This document shows positions 34,348 through 44,382 of a stretch of DNA of 64,000 nt, one piece after another. Numbering within the stretch: position 1 is the first letter of the stretch; every line of letters starts with the position of its first letter. The notes under the pieces were generated by a model. It searched no databases, was not told the DNA's origin, and saw nothing but the letters and a program-made list of their open reading frames with translations. Made by a program: the position numbers and the translations under genes. The stretch covers positions 62,001 to 126,000 of the forward strand of contig NC_079246.1 in NCBI RefSeq assembly GCF_028009165.1, read 5' to 3'. The DNA is from Akanthomyces muscarius (Eukaryota > Ascomycota > Sordariomycetes > Hypocreales > Cordycipitaceae).

Positions 34348-35235
34348 CACCATCCCCACTACGCTGGTACACCTTCCGGCGTAACGTATAAATTCCACGA
34401 CTCTACAGCAGACAAGGTGTTAGATGCACTCCGCGAGGTGCAAGAGATATGCAACGGGCTACCGTTTACCTTGCTTGATTTGAAAATGACATCACCCACA
34501 AACGAATCTTTCAAGCCAAAGTTCCTGAGCGCAGAACGTTTCAACACAATTCCCATCATCCACGATCGACTATACGCACAAGCTCGACGCGAAGGGGGTA
34601 GCTCCATCCTTGGCGACTGTGACGTATTACGCAGTGTGTCCTTTTCCTTGTTCGGAAAGAAGGGAGCCTTCACCGGGTTTCACACAGACTGCCCCGCTGG
34701 CACATGGGCACATGCTCTGTCGGGTCGTAAGCTTTGGATCTTCCCTGTGGCTAGTGCAAGCTTGTCCGACTTTGAGAAGCACGGTGAGGCTTGGGCGCCG
34801 AAAGTCAGGGTCGTGTTGCTAGAAGCAGGTGACACATTGGTCATGACGGAGCCAACGCCTCACGCGGTGCTAACGCTGGAAGACTCTTGGATGATCGGAG
34901 GCATGTTTATTGACATTGAGAACATGCTTGTGCTTATGGAGAAATTGATATGGATGGCAGACAATCAGAACGTTACGAACGAGCCAGTACCTACGGAGCT
35001 GCTTAAGGGTTGGACTCACGTTCAAAGATTGTTCAACAATTCGACCACAGGACAGCACGAGCATCACAAAAAGCAGTTTACCAAGATGGAAAGGAGATTG
35101 AAATTGGTGATGAGCTGTAGAAGTACCTGCAAGGGGAAGTGTGGTGGAAGTTGCAAATGCAAGGTCTCAGATGTAACCGCGAAGAGGTGTAACTCTGGGT
35201 GCCAAACAAATGTGAAGAGGGCGTGCTGTACATAA
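34348..35235 (+). CDS. JmjC/cupin-like protein with Cys-rich tail, start unclear
   Basis: An open frame of about 295 codons resembling JmjC-like 2-oxoglutarate/Fe(II) folds. The putative iron ligands are His-x-Asp (codons at 34681-34689, within TGFHTDCPAGTWAHALSG) and a distal His at 34861 (PTPHAVLTLEDSWMIGGMF). After the domain comes a basic tail with eleven cysteines (CRSTCKGKCGGSCKCK, then C..GC and ACC). No ATG opens the frame. It runs back to a TAG at 34345, where the sequence CCTAG could be an intron acceptor. A tiny first exon with ATG at 34259 is possible but its donor is poor. The ABC transporter stops only 95 bp upstream. Either an undetected first exon or 5' truncation is likely. 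I infer a dioxygenase-like role with low certainty. Confidence 0.6.
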   Translation, partial: HHPHYAGTPSGVTYKFHDSTADKVLDALREVQEICNGLPFTLLDLKMTSPTNESFKPKFLSAERFNTIPIIHDRLYAQARREGGSSILGDCDVLRSVSFSLFGKKGAFTGFHTDCPAGTWAHALSGRKLWIFPVASASLSDFEKHGEAWAPKVRVVLLEAGDTLVMTEPTPHAVLTLEDSWMIGGMFIDIENMLVLMEKLIWMADNQNVTNEPVPTELLKGWTHVQRLFNNSTTGQHEHHKKQFTKMERRLKLVMSCRSTCKGKCGGSCKCKVSDVTAKRCNSGCQTNVKRACCT

Positions 35236-36251
35236 AACATTTAGGGAAAACTCCACCATTTTCACGCGTTCTACCGCTTTAAAGTGGCAAGAGGACTTCT
35301 TTTGTTGGTGCGTAGAATTAGGAAAAACATAGATGGAAAATCTTCTCGTACGTTGGGAGTCCATTTCTTGGAGGCTGATATTTACCTTTTAAAGAAGGAC
35401 TCCAGCTCTACTGCCGGGTAGCGCGGCTTGTCACGGCTTGTCACGCGTACCTCCGCGAGTGCGGCTAGCTCCCCTGCCAGTATCGCACTGAATCATTAGT
35501 TAACCTACCAGCGGATTAGGCAGGCAGCACTTGCAGAAAAACAGCGCCAGCACCTGGGTGTGTTATCATTGCACAAGACGCATGGATGGTTCGGGAGACC
35601 GAAGCGGATGCTTTGCTCCCTTCAACACACCTTCCAAAATGGGACACGGCAGGAGTTGTCATGCAGATATAAGGCCGGCCGCATGCAAGGCCCTCATGGC
35701 AACGCAGCGGCTCACGTTCGCATCAATCAGGCGCCGAAATAGGAAAAACGCGGCGCTCACGACCGAGGCAGTGCGGTAGGAGTATGTAATAGCTTGCTCA
35801 AAGTGCATAACGGGGCTCGCTGTGGCGCTTGGCTAGAGCCTGATTTTACATTCCCATGGACGAGAAGTAAAATCCCATGAGAGATCGGGTGTAGAATGCA
35901 ATATTCGCTATCACGATGGCATGGGAGATATCAGATAATAATAGCAACACAGCGAATCACATGCATACGGTAAATACATGGTAATTGTAGTCTACGCCAT
36001 CATTAAACACTGTACGCGCGACTTTTGTTTTGACTGGTACTACCAATTGTTTGTATGCAGCCTGATTGTGCATCCAAACGGCGCTTGTCCTGCCTGTCGG
36101 AGAATGAGTCTAGCCCCCCTGATAAGTCCGGTTCACCCGTCTCTATTTGTGCGGTTTGCTTGCTAAATCTTGTGCTTTTTTTGCAGTCTGAATCGAGTAC
36201 ACCTTTGCATCGTTTGATGGACACAAGCTCATTGTAGACTTTAGTGTCGCT
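35236..36251. other. intergenic region before the C2H2 gene
   Basis: No gene is supported. A 10-bp unit GGCTTGTCAC is tandemly doubled near 35428-35447. Open frames near 35531-35779 overlap in two phases and lack motifs. Confidence 0.5.
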
Positions 36252-37382
36252 ATGGATTCTTGGACTGCTTCTGTCTTTTTACCCTCGCAGGGGTCGGCTC
36301 CAACTGCTTTCGGCCGTGCCAGCAGTCCTGTGGATAATGCTAGTGACTTTGGGACGCCATACTACCTGGAACTTGAAACAATGCATCCAGCGCCCCGGAC
36401 GGACGAAGGCAATATAGAATACGCATGTTCTGTGGACGAGAGCTGGCACGAAGACATAAGGCTCAACGAAATTAGTTTCGATTTGGACTGCGGCGACCAA
36501 ACCGAGGACCAGTACTTGGAATTAGACGTCACCGGGCCAGGTCCATTCTCTGCGCGAGGGTCATTATCCACGATTGCGACAGGTGCGCAGGCACGCAACA
36601 TGGCAGCTCAAAAGTTTCTGGACTCGCGTGCACAACAGTGCATACCACCAAGTACACTCAGTTTCGCTGAGAGGTGGCATGCCGACACTTCCCAAGTGCC
36701 ATTCTCCACGACTCTAAGTGGCATCGATCAAGAAGCAAGAAGTGATGATTCACCGTCAGCATCCTGGCATGATACTCATGACTTGGCTGGGCCATCTTCA
36801 GTCGCAAATCAACCTATATTCACAAGCGCTCCACCAGCCGCAGCCCAGCAGGGTTCTGATCGGAGGTCGCTTGTCAATGCCCATGCTATATTACCCAGTT
36901 CGGGGCTCAATCAGTTACGAGACGAGCATACTGTCTCATGCAAGCGCCTCGCGACGGTCTTGGCTCAGAGTTTGACAGGTGCAAGCCATGCCACCCAGGA
37001 CGAAGGCCGCATTCACGCAAGCTCATTAATTCGAGCCGGCGGTGAGCCGAGTTATACTGTTTCGGCTCAGCAGTGCCCCCATCCGGCTTGTTCCTCACAC
37101 GTCTTGTTTATGCGTCAGTGTGACTTGGCCAAGCACTATCGCATTCACTCGCGAACATATGTCTGCCGATTTCCAGAACGCGTCGAATGCCATGTTGCTT
37201 TTGCCTCAGTCAAGGATCGAAACCGGCATGAGCAAGGCCATGCCCCTTCCATACCTTGTGATTATTGTGGCCGACTCTTCAGTCGGCAAGACAATTTACG
37301 AGATCACTGCAGAAAGCTGCACACGGGGGGAGCACGGTCGGTCAAAAGAGAACACGCACCACGAATGTTGCGTAATCCATAG
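36252..37382 (+). CDS. C2H2 zinc-finger transcription factor
   Basis: An intronless protein of 376 residues. The first 270 are acidic, Ser/Pro/Ala-rich and probably disordered (an activation-like region). Near residues 275-365 lie three C2H2-type fingers: CPHPAC..CDLAKHYRIH, VCRFPERVECHVAFASVKDRNRHEQGH and IPCDYCGRLFSRQDNLRDHCRKLH. The last matches the canonical Cys2His2 linker and spacing best; the first two have the longer spacing often seen in ascomycete factors. A short basic tail follows. It presumably acts in the nucleus. No neighbour is an obvious target. The ATG at 36252 is the first in the frame. Confidence 0.87.
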   Translation: MDSWTASVFLPSQGSAPTAFGRASSPVDNASDFGTPYYLELETMHPAPRTDEGNIEYACSVDESWHEDIRLNEISFDLDCGDQTEDQYLELDVTGPGPFSARGSLSTIATGAQARNMAAQKFLDSRAQQCIPPSTLSFAERWHADTSQVPFSTTLSGIDQEARSDDSPSASWHDTHDLAGPSSVANQPIFTSAPPAAAQQGSDRRSLVNAHAILPSSGLNQLRDEHTVSCKRLATVLAQSLTGASHATQDEGRIHASSLIRAGGEPSYTVSAQQCPHPACSSHVLFMRQCDLAKHYRIHSRTYVCRFPERVECHVAFASVKDRNRHEQGHAPSIPCDYCGRLFSRQDNLRDHCRKLHTGGARSVKREHAPRMLRNP

Positions 37383-37510
37383 TACGGGGCCAGTAAATGT
37401 GGTTTATAAAGTCCAACAACCAATTTGCGTGCAAAATGATGTCTTGAATATAATTCTACGCAAGATGTGGGAATTTCAGCTGTCGGATGGTGTCGCTAGT
37501 GACTCGTAGG

Positions 37511-37560
37511 TCAGCGGTTGCAAACTGGCATCCAGTAGATTCTAGGCCAGTACCTGCCAA
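37511..37560 (+). repeat. dispersed 50-bp repeat, copy 1
   Basis: This matches 54595-54644 at 47 of 50 positions by eye. All three differences are transitions. Similarity may extend weakly about 15 bases to the left. It lies just after the C2H2 gene. The family is unknown. Confidence 0.8.
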
Positions 37561-38502
37561 TTGAATAGTAGACTGACTATGGTTACGCAATACTATGACC
37601 TGGACTTTCAGAGAGCTTCGCGGAAATATTCTTGGGGCTGAAATAGGCTTTCGACTCTGCTTCCAGAACGCAGCATTGTTTCCATCGGCACAATAGGCCC
37701 GAAAACGACAGGGCAGGGCAGAATGCGATACTGGTGTATCGTTGGCGGGATCTATGGTGGCAAGAGCTAACATTATTTAGTGCGGAGAGGGGCTATGTCT
37801 TGGAAGGGATCGAGTGCGACCGAAAGCGAGCGGGAATCAAAAGGTCGAGTTCAAGTACGATGGCCGATGAGTAAAGTACGTACATGAGAGCCAGGCTCCG
37901 ATTTTACGGCGGCAATTCAGTACTCGGTACAGACGAGCTACTTGGTATGATTACTAGCTGTGCCAAGAAAACGCCGAGACGGCCCAGAGATGATGGGCAC
38001 GCACCAAGGACGGAAGACGGGAATAGAGAGCTTGGCATCAAGTGCGACGACTTTCCATCTGAACAGGGCTGACGATAATGAGATACAAGGGAAAACCCTT
38101 CTTCTTGCTCTTCCATGTGCCTTGCCAGGGATTGACACGGAGCAGCCTGGTCACAGGCGCAGAAAGCCACATTCGCTGGTGCTTAGTAAAAGTGTCAGTC
38201 AGTGTGGGCGACGCTTCGCCTGTCGCAGATTCGAGAAGCGGCATTTTGATCCGAGGACCCTTCACCTGTGCAGCAGACCGCAGACTGGTCTGCAACAAGT
38301 CAGAGGAGAAGCCGAGCGACAGCAAAAGAAAACGCCAGCGGCGTCTGTGCCTTGTCTGACCAGACCACTTTGCTGGCGGGCTGGCCCATCTATTCCGCCG
38401 TGTCAGTCCCCTTGTCGTGCTGGCTCGGCGATATTGCCAGAAGCTGTTGGGAGAAGATACTTCAAATGGGCGGGCGGAGACACGCGACAGTGGGTTCCGA
38501 CA

Positions 38503-38518
38503 GTGGACTGCAGTCCAC
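38503..38518. repeat. perfect 16-bp palindrome
   Basis: GTGGACTGCAGTCCAC reads the same on both strands. It lies about 1.17 kb upstream of the GIT1-like ATG. It could be a dimeric factor site or chance. Confidence 0.6.
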
Positions 38519-39684
38519 CAACGGCCCAACACAAGTGCAAAGGCAGTAGCAGCCAGACACGGCGACAGGTGGCAGCGACAGCCTAGAGCGGCCTAGCAAT
38601 GGGCAGGGATGGATGGAGGTGACGAGTTCCCCACGCTGGTGGCTTGCAGCTCCGTCTCACTAGATTATTTCCAGAATGATTCCTGTTGGCTGCTGGGCAT
38701 GCGCTCTTGACCAGGTCTCAGCTAAGCGTCGGGCAGGCCGATCCACTAATCAAAACCGAGCCAGCTTCTCCAGGGCTCCCCAGCCCACCAAAGTGGTCCC
38801 CTACGGAGCACAAATACAGGGCACCACTTGCCTACAACCCACAGTAGGCACTTACCTATGGATACAGAAGCCTTATCCGTGAGCCTCAGCACCAGTGGCT
38901 GCGCCCACGTGCTGCCTCGCCAGGAGTCAGAAAGCGAGTCCAGACGCGTTTTTATTGCTTCCCTTGCATCAAATATCACCCTCGGTGAGCTGAATCGGCG
39001 ACTACCATTTTCCTGAGAACTTCAACGCCTTTTTGTTTCGTTCCTTCATTACGAGGGTCTGTGTATTCCGCCACGCGGAAACAACCACCAAAGCGGCAAA
39101 GACCTGCAAGCCTTGGCGTGCAGATAGGCGGGCTCCCCGCTCTTGTCCAAGCCGGAGCATGCCGCTGCCAGCCAAGCCTCACTACCACCTCGGAAGACAC
39201 TAACGTTACGGATGAAATGAGCAAGAGAAAAATAAAATCAGCGATACGGAGCAGATTCTATAGTAGCTGCCGTATCTGTCTGCAAAATTCATGCACCGCT
39301 GGCAGCGCAGCGCCCATCCTACACAGCCGAAGCCCCAGCGGAACGCCTCGCCCCCACCACACCCGGCTTGGTGCCTCTCACTAGTTAGTTAGCATGGGGA
39401 ACCGTCTTGTCTGAGCCGTCTTCTGCACTAACACGCCCGAGTCGTTCGGTGCTCGAGTGCCGGCCGCTGCTGCTGCTGTCAGATTACGGCGCCTCGATAT
39501 TTTTTTTCTCTTATTCAAAAAGTCCACCCCTAGCCTGTTTTCTGACTCTTTCTCTGTGCTTTTCCCCTTCCTTTTCCTTCTCTTGTGCCACCGTTTCAAG
39601 CTCTGAACCAACCGCTCTTCCCCTCGACGCCACGGCCGCCCCTCCTCTAACGTTGCGAATAGTCCGAATCGTCGGCCCGCAAAC

Positions 39685-41458
39685 ATGTCCGAGATTCAAG
39701 CTTCCAAGGACGGCCGAGTCGTCGACTCTGGCGAGCACAATCTCGACGACGAAAAGCCCACGATTGAGAATGCCCTTGAGCGCAAATCCTTTTTTCAGGC
39801 TGCGCTCCCTGTCTTTGCCTGTGGTGCCGGTCTCTTTTCCGATGGCTACATCAACAACGTAGGCCTCATTCTCCTCTCTCTCTGTAACCTGTTGTTTCCG
39901 CCCATTGCTAACATTCTGATTCCTCTCTAGGTTATCGGCTCCGTCAACACGGCCCTCTCAAGGCAATACGGTGCCACCTTCGACAACTCGCGCGCCAAAG
40001 GCGTCGTCGCCAGCGTCGCGTTCGCCGGCACAGTTCTCGGTCAGCTCGTCTTTGGTTTCACCTCGGACCACTGGTCTCGATCGCATTCTCTCGTCACCTC
40101 CACAGCAATCCTCATCATCTTCACCGCACTCGCCGCTGGCTCCTACTGGCATGGGGACGCCATCGGCATGTTCAACATGCTTGCCGCCTGGCGATTCTTC
40201 GTCGGTATCGGTATTGGAGGTAAGCGACGCCAATGCGAGCCCCCTTTGGGCCACAAAGACTAAACTTCTTTTGCAGGTGAATACCCTGCCGGCAGTGTTG
40301 GCTGCGCAGAGTCCACTGGCGAGCTCAAGCGCGGCACTCGGAACCGTTGGTTCATTCTTTTCACCAACTCCATGATTGATGTTGGTTTTGTCATCGGTGC
40401 CTTTGTCCCTTGTATGTTGTGAACCCTCCTCAGGTCTTATGCACTGCCTTGTAGCTCACTGTTTCAATCTCAGATGTCGTTGCCGCTGCCACCCACAATG
40501 GCCACTACGAAACAATCTGGCGCACCAGCCTGGGCATTGGTGTCGTCTTTCCCCTGATCCTCTTCGTCCTCCGTCTTCGCCTCAAAGAGCCTGAGGAGTT
40601 TGCCAAGGAGTCTATGCGTCGCGCCACTCCTTATTCTTTAGTTCTCAAGTACTACTGGTTCCGGTTGGCCGCCGTTTCCGTCATCTGGTTCCTCTATGAT
40701 GTAAGCAGCCTAGGCCAGTCACCTTGCCCGTACACAACAGCTGATCGCTTTTCTACTAGTTTTCCTCATATGCGTTTGGTATTTACTCGTCCGATATTCT
40801 CAGCTCCATCTATCCCAAGGGTTCCCCTCTGACGACTATCTTTGGCTGGAACACTGTCATCAACCTGTTTTATATTCCTGGAACAATTCTGGGCGCCTTT
40901 GTCAGTGACTGGATCGGTCCTAAATACGCCCTCATCTTTGGAGTCTCCGCTCAGGCCATTGTTGGCTACATCATGGCCGGCGTCTACAGTACCATCTCCA
41001 AGCACGTAGCTGCTTTTGCCGTCGTCTATGGTATCTTCCAGGCCCTCGGCGAACTTGGGCCCGGCAACAACATTGGTCTTTTGGCAGCCAAAACCTGCGC
41101 TACAGGTGTCCGCGGCCGCTACTACGGTATTGCCGCCGCTGTTGGCAAGATTGGTGCTTTTGTCGGAACCTACGCTTTCCCGGCCATCGAAAAGGCCGGT
41201 GGCAGCAAGACCCAGTCTGCCCAGTATCCTTTCTGGGTCGCCTCCAGTCTCGCACTCCTCTCTGCCGCCGTCGCCTTCTTTTGCCTACCCAACGTCGGCC
41301 AGGACACCATCTCCGAGGAAGACCGAAAGTTCCGCGAATATCTCGAGAGCAAGGGGTGGGATGTCTCTCAGCTCGGCTTGGGCAAGACCGACTCGGAAGC
41401 TTCTGCTGGTCAGACGGAGAATGTCACTGAGAATAATGTCGTCGACAAGACGCAGTAA
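39685..41458 (+). CDS. GIT1-like MFS transporter (glycerophosphodiester/phosphate)
   Basis: A 507-residue major facilitator from five exons: 39685-39858, 39931-40219, 40277-40411, 40474-40700 and 40760-41458. The family landmarks are FSDGYINN..IGSVNTALSRQYG at helix 1, the loop motif FGFTSDHWSRSH, RFFVGIGIGGEYPAGSV with TGELKRGTRNRWFI, and LGELGPGNNIGLLAAKT. These fit the fungal GIT1/phosphate:H+ symporter group, which takes up glycerophosphoinositol, glycerophosphocholine or phosphate at the plasma membrane. The cytosolic C-tail is acidic. In yeast such genes respond to phosphate or inositol starvation; no matching site was identified here. Glycerophosphodiester uptake is favoured over plain phosphate uptake, but substrates vary within the family. 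Confidence 0.92.
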
Positions 41459-41989
41459 ATGGGGGTTTCTAGTACCTGTCAAATTTCTCGCTCTATAGAT
41501 ACCACGCAGCGTATATGCTTCTAATGTAAACTTGCAAAACGTGCTCCCTTTAGACTCGGAATTGTACATTGCAGTGTTCATCTCCGTACGCATTCCTTCA
41601 GGTGACAGATGTCAAAGCTAGAAATGTGTAGGCAGTAAGAAGGGAAATCTGCAGCCAATAAGAGATTGCTGTATTATTTTGCATTTATAACCTGGCTCCG
41701 GACGGCTACGGATTTCTTTCATCCCCCACACTCCGCTCACAACGCGGGGTAAACGTGGGGATTCCCCAATAGTAGCATGTAGCCGAACCTCGGTGCCCAC
41801 ACATGCCCTGTATCTGCCCCGTGGAGGCCGCGCCACGGCCGCTGAACAATGGCTAAACACTGACACGCATATAACCGTCCTGCGGCCGTAGAATTCATTT
41901 AAGTCTCACACGCTTGCCCATCGAACACTGCGCGCCATTCTTACCCAATATACATTTCTGACTTATCCTCTTCTTACACGTAATTAGCC
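41459..41989. other. intergenic region
   Basis: This holds the 3' end of the GIT1-like gene and the promoter of the nitronate monooxygenase gene. No gene or clear TATA box is seen. Confidence 0.5.
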
Positions 41990-43042
41990 ATGGCACCCAC
42001 AGGCCCCATCACAACACCGCTCACCACTCGGCTGGGCATCAAGCACCCAGTCATCCTCGCGGGCATGGCGCACGTCGCTGGCGGCAAGCTAGCGGCGGCC
42101 GTGTCCAACGCCGGCGGTCTCGGTGTCATTGGCGGTATCATGTACTCGCCGAACCAGCTGCGCGAGATCATCGCCGAGATGAAATCGCTACTCAAGAGCC
42201 CTGATCTGCCGTGGGGCATCGATCTGGCGCTGCCCAAGATTGGCGACGGCGCGCGCAAGACCAACCACGACTACACCAACGGCAAGCTTGACGAGCTCAT
42301 CGACCTGACGATCGAGAGCGGCGCCCATGTCTTTGTGTCTGCCATCGGCACACCCCCGAAATACGTAATCGACCGCCTACATAAGGCCAACATTATCGTC
42401 ATGAACATGGTCGGACACCCCAAGCATGCTAAGAAGGCGCTAGACCTCGGCGTCGACATCGTGATCCCACAGGGCAGCGAGGGTGGCGGCCACGCCAGCA
42501 GCATCGCGACCTCGATTCTGATCCCTGCCGTTGTTGACATTGCCAAGAACTACCGCCCACCGCTTCTGCGTGGCCAGACCGCGATGGTGGTAGCCGCTGG
42601 CGGCATCTCTAACGGCCGCGGGCTCGCGGCGTCGCTCGTCAACGGCGCGGTTGGCGTCTGGGTCGGCACGCGCTTCGTTGCGTCCGTCGAGGGCAACACG
42701 AGCGACGAGCACAAGAAAGAGGTGGTCAGCTGCACCTACGATCAGACGGAGCCGACACTCGTCATCTCGGGCCGCCCGCTGCGTCTCAAGGTCAATGATT
42801 ACATCCAGGATTGGCACAAGCGGCCCGAAGAGATCAGGGCGCTGTGCGACAAGGGTGTTGTGCCGTTTGAACACGATCTGGACGAGGGTCGCGATTTCGA
42901 TTTTCCTCACATCATGGGCCAGGTTGCCGGCTCCATCAACTCGGTCGAGCCCGCCGCCAAAATTGTTGACGACATGGTCAAGGAGGCTGTGCAAGTGCTC
43001 CAGATCGGCAACTCGTATCTATCCAGCACAAGCCGACTCTGA
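41990..43042 (+). CDS. nitronate monooxygenase (2-nitropropane dioxygenase family)
   Basis: An intronless FMN enzyme of 350 residues with a TIM-barrel fold. Landmarks are the opening LGIKHPVILAGMAHVAGGKL, then SNAGGLGVIGG, the catalytic-loop region GSEGGGHASSIATS (FMN and substrate contact, His near 167) and AAGGISNGRGLAASL..GAVGVWVGTRF near the phosphate-binding end. These enzymes oxidise alkyl nitronates such as propionate 3-nitronate to carbonyl compounds and nitrite/nitrate. They protect against nitro-toxins or help use them as nitrogen. It has no targeting signal, so it is probably cytosolic or peroxisomal. Codon use is strongly GC-biased, indicating good expression. A barrel reductase of the enoyl-ACP type is the main alternative. 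Confidence 0.92.
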   Translation: MAPTGPITTPLTTRLGIKHPVILAGMAHVAGGKLAAAVSNAGGLGVIGGIMYSPNQLREIIAEMKSLLKSPDLPWGIDLALPKIGDGARKTNHDYTNGKLDELIDLTIESGAHVFVSAIGTPPKYVIDRLHKANIIVMNMVGHPKHAKKALDLGVDIVIPQGSEGGGHASSIATSILIPAVVDIAKNYRPPLLRGQTAMVVAAGGISNGRGLAASLVNGAVGVWVGTRFVASVEGNTSDEHKKEVVSCTYDQTEPTLVISGRPLRLKVNDYIQDWHKRPEEIRALCDKGVVPFEHDLDEGRDFDFPHIMGQVAGSINSVEPAAKIVDDMVKEAVQVLQIGNSYLSSTSRL

Positions 43043-44382
43043 GTGAGATTAAGTGTGTATTTTTAGTTTCAGCATAAAAGCAAAACACAATGATAAAACG
43101 AACATGAACACAATAGCAGACCCTACATTGAGCACAGATGACCGGGATTTTCTGCCAGCCGACAACCGTTACGATCCATTAATTTTAGGAGGCATTGAAG
43201 GGAAAACGAGCCACCAGCGGCTTGTACTTCGTACAGCACCGAATTTTCTCCGTTGTTCATCCACAGTCAGGCTCGGCATCGTTCTACACCTGCGTACGGT
43301 ACCAGCATTCCCTAAGACACGGAACATGGGGACGGTGACAGAGACGAGCAACTTTGACTCAGTGCAATGGAACATAACGCCAACGCCAACGACAGAGAAA
43401 CTCTGCAGATCGTTTCTGAATCACACTATGCCTCGGGTACGGCCCCGGCTGAGTTTTGGCCATGCCGGAAACAAGGAAAAATCACAGGGCCAGATGAAGA
43501 CCATCAACGCTTGTCTCTTACCTGAAGATTTGCTCGTTCTTTCGAATTTTGAGTAGCGCGGCTGTAGTCATCGCAAATAGATAGACTGGCGCATTACAAC
43601 TTCAAGCCATGGTAGAACTACCCAAATCTCGATTCACTAGACCCAGAGGAGAGTTATGTATGTGATTGCCGACTTCCAACCGTGCAAGCCCAAGCGTGGC
43701 CGAGCACGGGGTACCAACAAAGTACGCCAGTGGTTTGGCTGTTAGTTATTCTAAGAAGAGAAAAATAAGGAGAGACTTGGGAAAATAGAATGCAGAAGAG
43801 ACATAAGAATGAAAACTGAAAGAGAAGGAAGAGAGAAGCAGAAGGGATCTATAAAAGATTTGAGAATGATACACCAACCCGTCGATTCCAACAGTAGCCT
43901 GTGCGTTGGCGCTAGCCTCAAGCGAGCTTCTCAGTTAATCGATATAAGCCATGAACGGGAGTCACACAACAATAGGAAGCAAAGCTGATTTTCACTCATC
44001 TAGTAAGTAGCTAATCATGTACTTATAATTGAGCGCTGATGTTCCCGGAGGACGTTTATCATTCCCGGGTAGCTATGCGCAGAATATCCACACGTCGTCT
44101 CCAGGTGGCATGTAAGCCCTACAGTGACTCCAGGTAATTCCGAGCGCTAATGTATGGCGATTTGGTGGCAGTTCGCTCGGAATTACCTTCAACCCACTGT
44201 AGGATGCAGTGGTTGGTAATACAGCTGCCACCTTAAGTAGCCTGATGATGCACCGCTAAGATCCCCCCACGACAGCTACATTTCACATCCCGCGTGCTGC
44301 ATTGAGCCCGTCCTCTGAAAATAACAACTACCCGAGCATCCTGATAAGTTTACCTCTTCTCGCTCGCTACCTAGTCTAGGCC
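43043..44382. other. intergenic region with structured inverted repeats
   Basis: No gene is supported. A 167-codon frame from 43053 has no ATG start. A purine-rich stretch at about 43750-43860 resembles one at 28650-28765. A nested inverted-repeat structure at 44103-44233 lies 150 bp before the HD gene. Confidence 0.5.
44103..44233. repeat. nested inverted-repeat (cruciform/hairpin) structure
   Basis: Three paired arms nest around one centre. The outer arms are AGGTGGCA (44103-44110) and TGCCACCT (44226-44233). The middle arms are CCTACAGTG (44118-44126) and CACTGTAGG (44195-44203). The inner arms are AGGTAATTCCGAGCG (44132-44146) and CGCTCGGAATTACCT (44174-44188). All arms are perfect by eye. 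The inner loop is 27 nt. It lies 150 bp upstream of the HD gene. Confidence 0.85.

Larger units (their letters stand above)
37383..39684. other. long intergenic region upstream of the GIT1-like gene
   Basis: About 2.3 kb without a supportable gene. It holds one copy of a 50-bp dispersed repeat (37511-37560), a 7-bp inverted repeat at 38273-38293 and a perfect 16-bp palindrome at 38503-38518. The last 200 bases are CT-rich (cttttccccttccttttcc), a typical fungal promoter/leader signature for the gene at 39685. Confidence 0.55.

Noticed and set aside
43053..43556. 167-codon open frame after the nitronate monooxygenase
   Set aside because: It has no ATG at its start, no motif and low-complexity translation; it is 3' flanking DNA.
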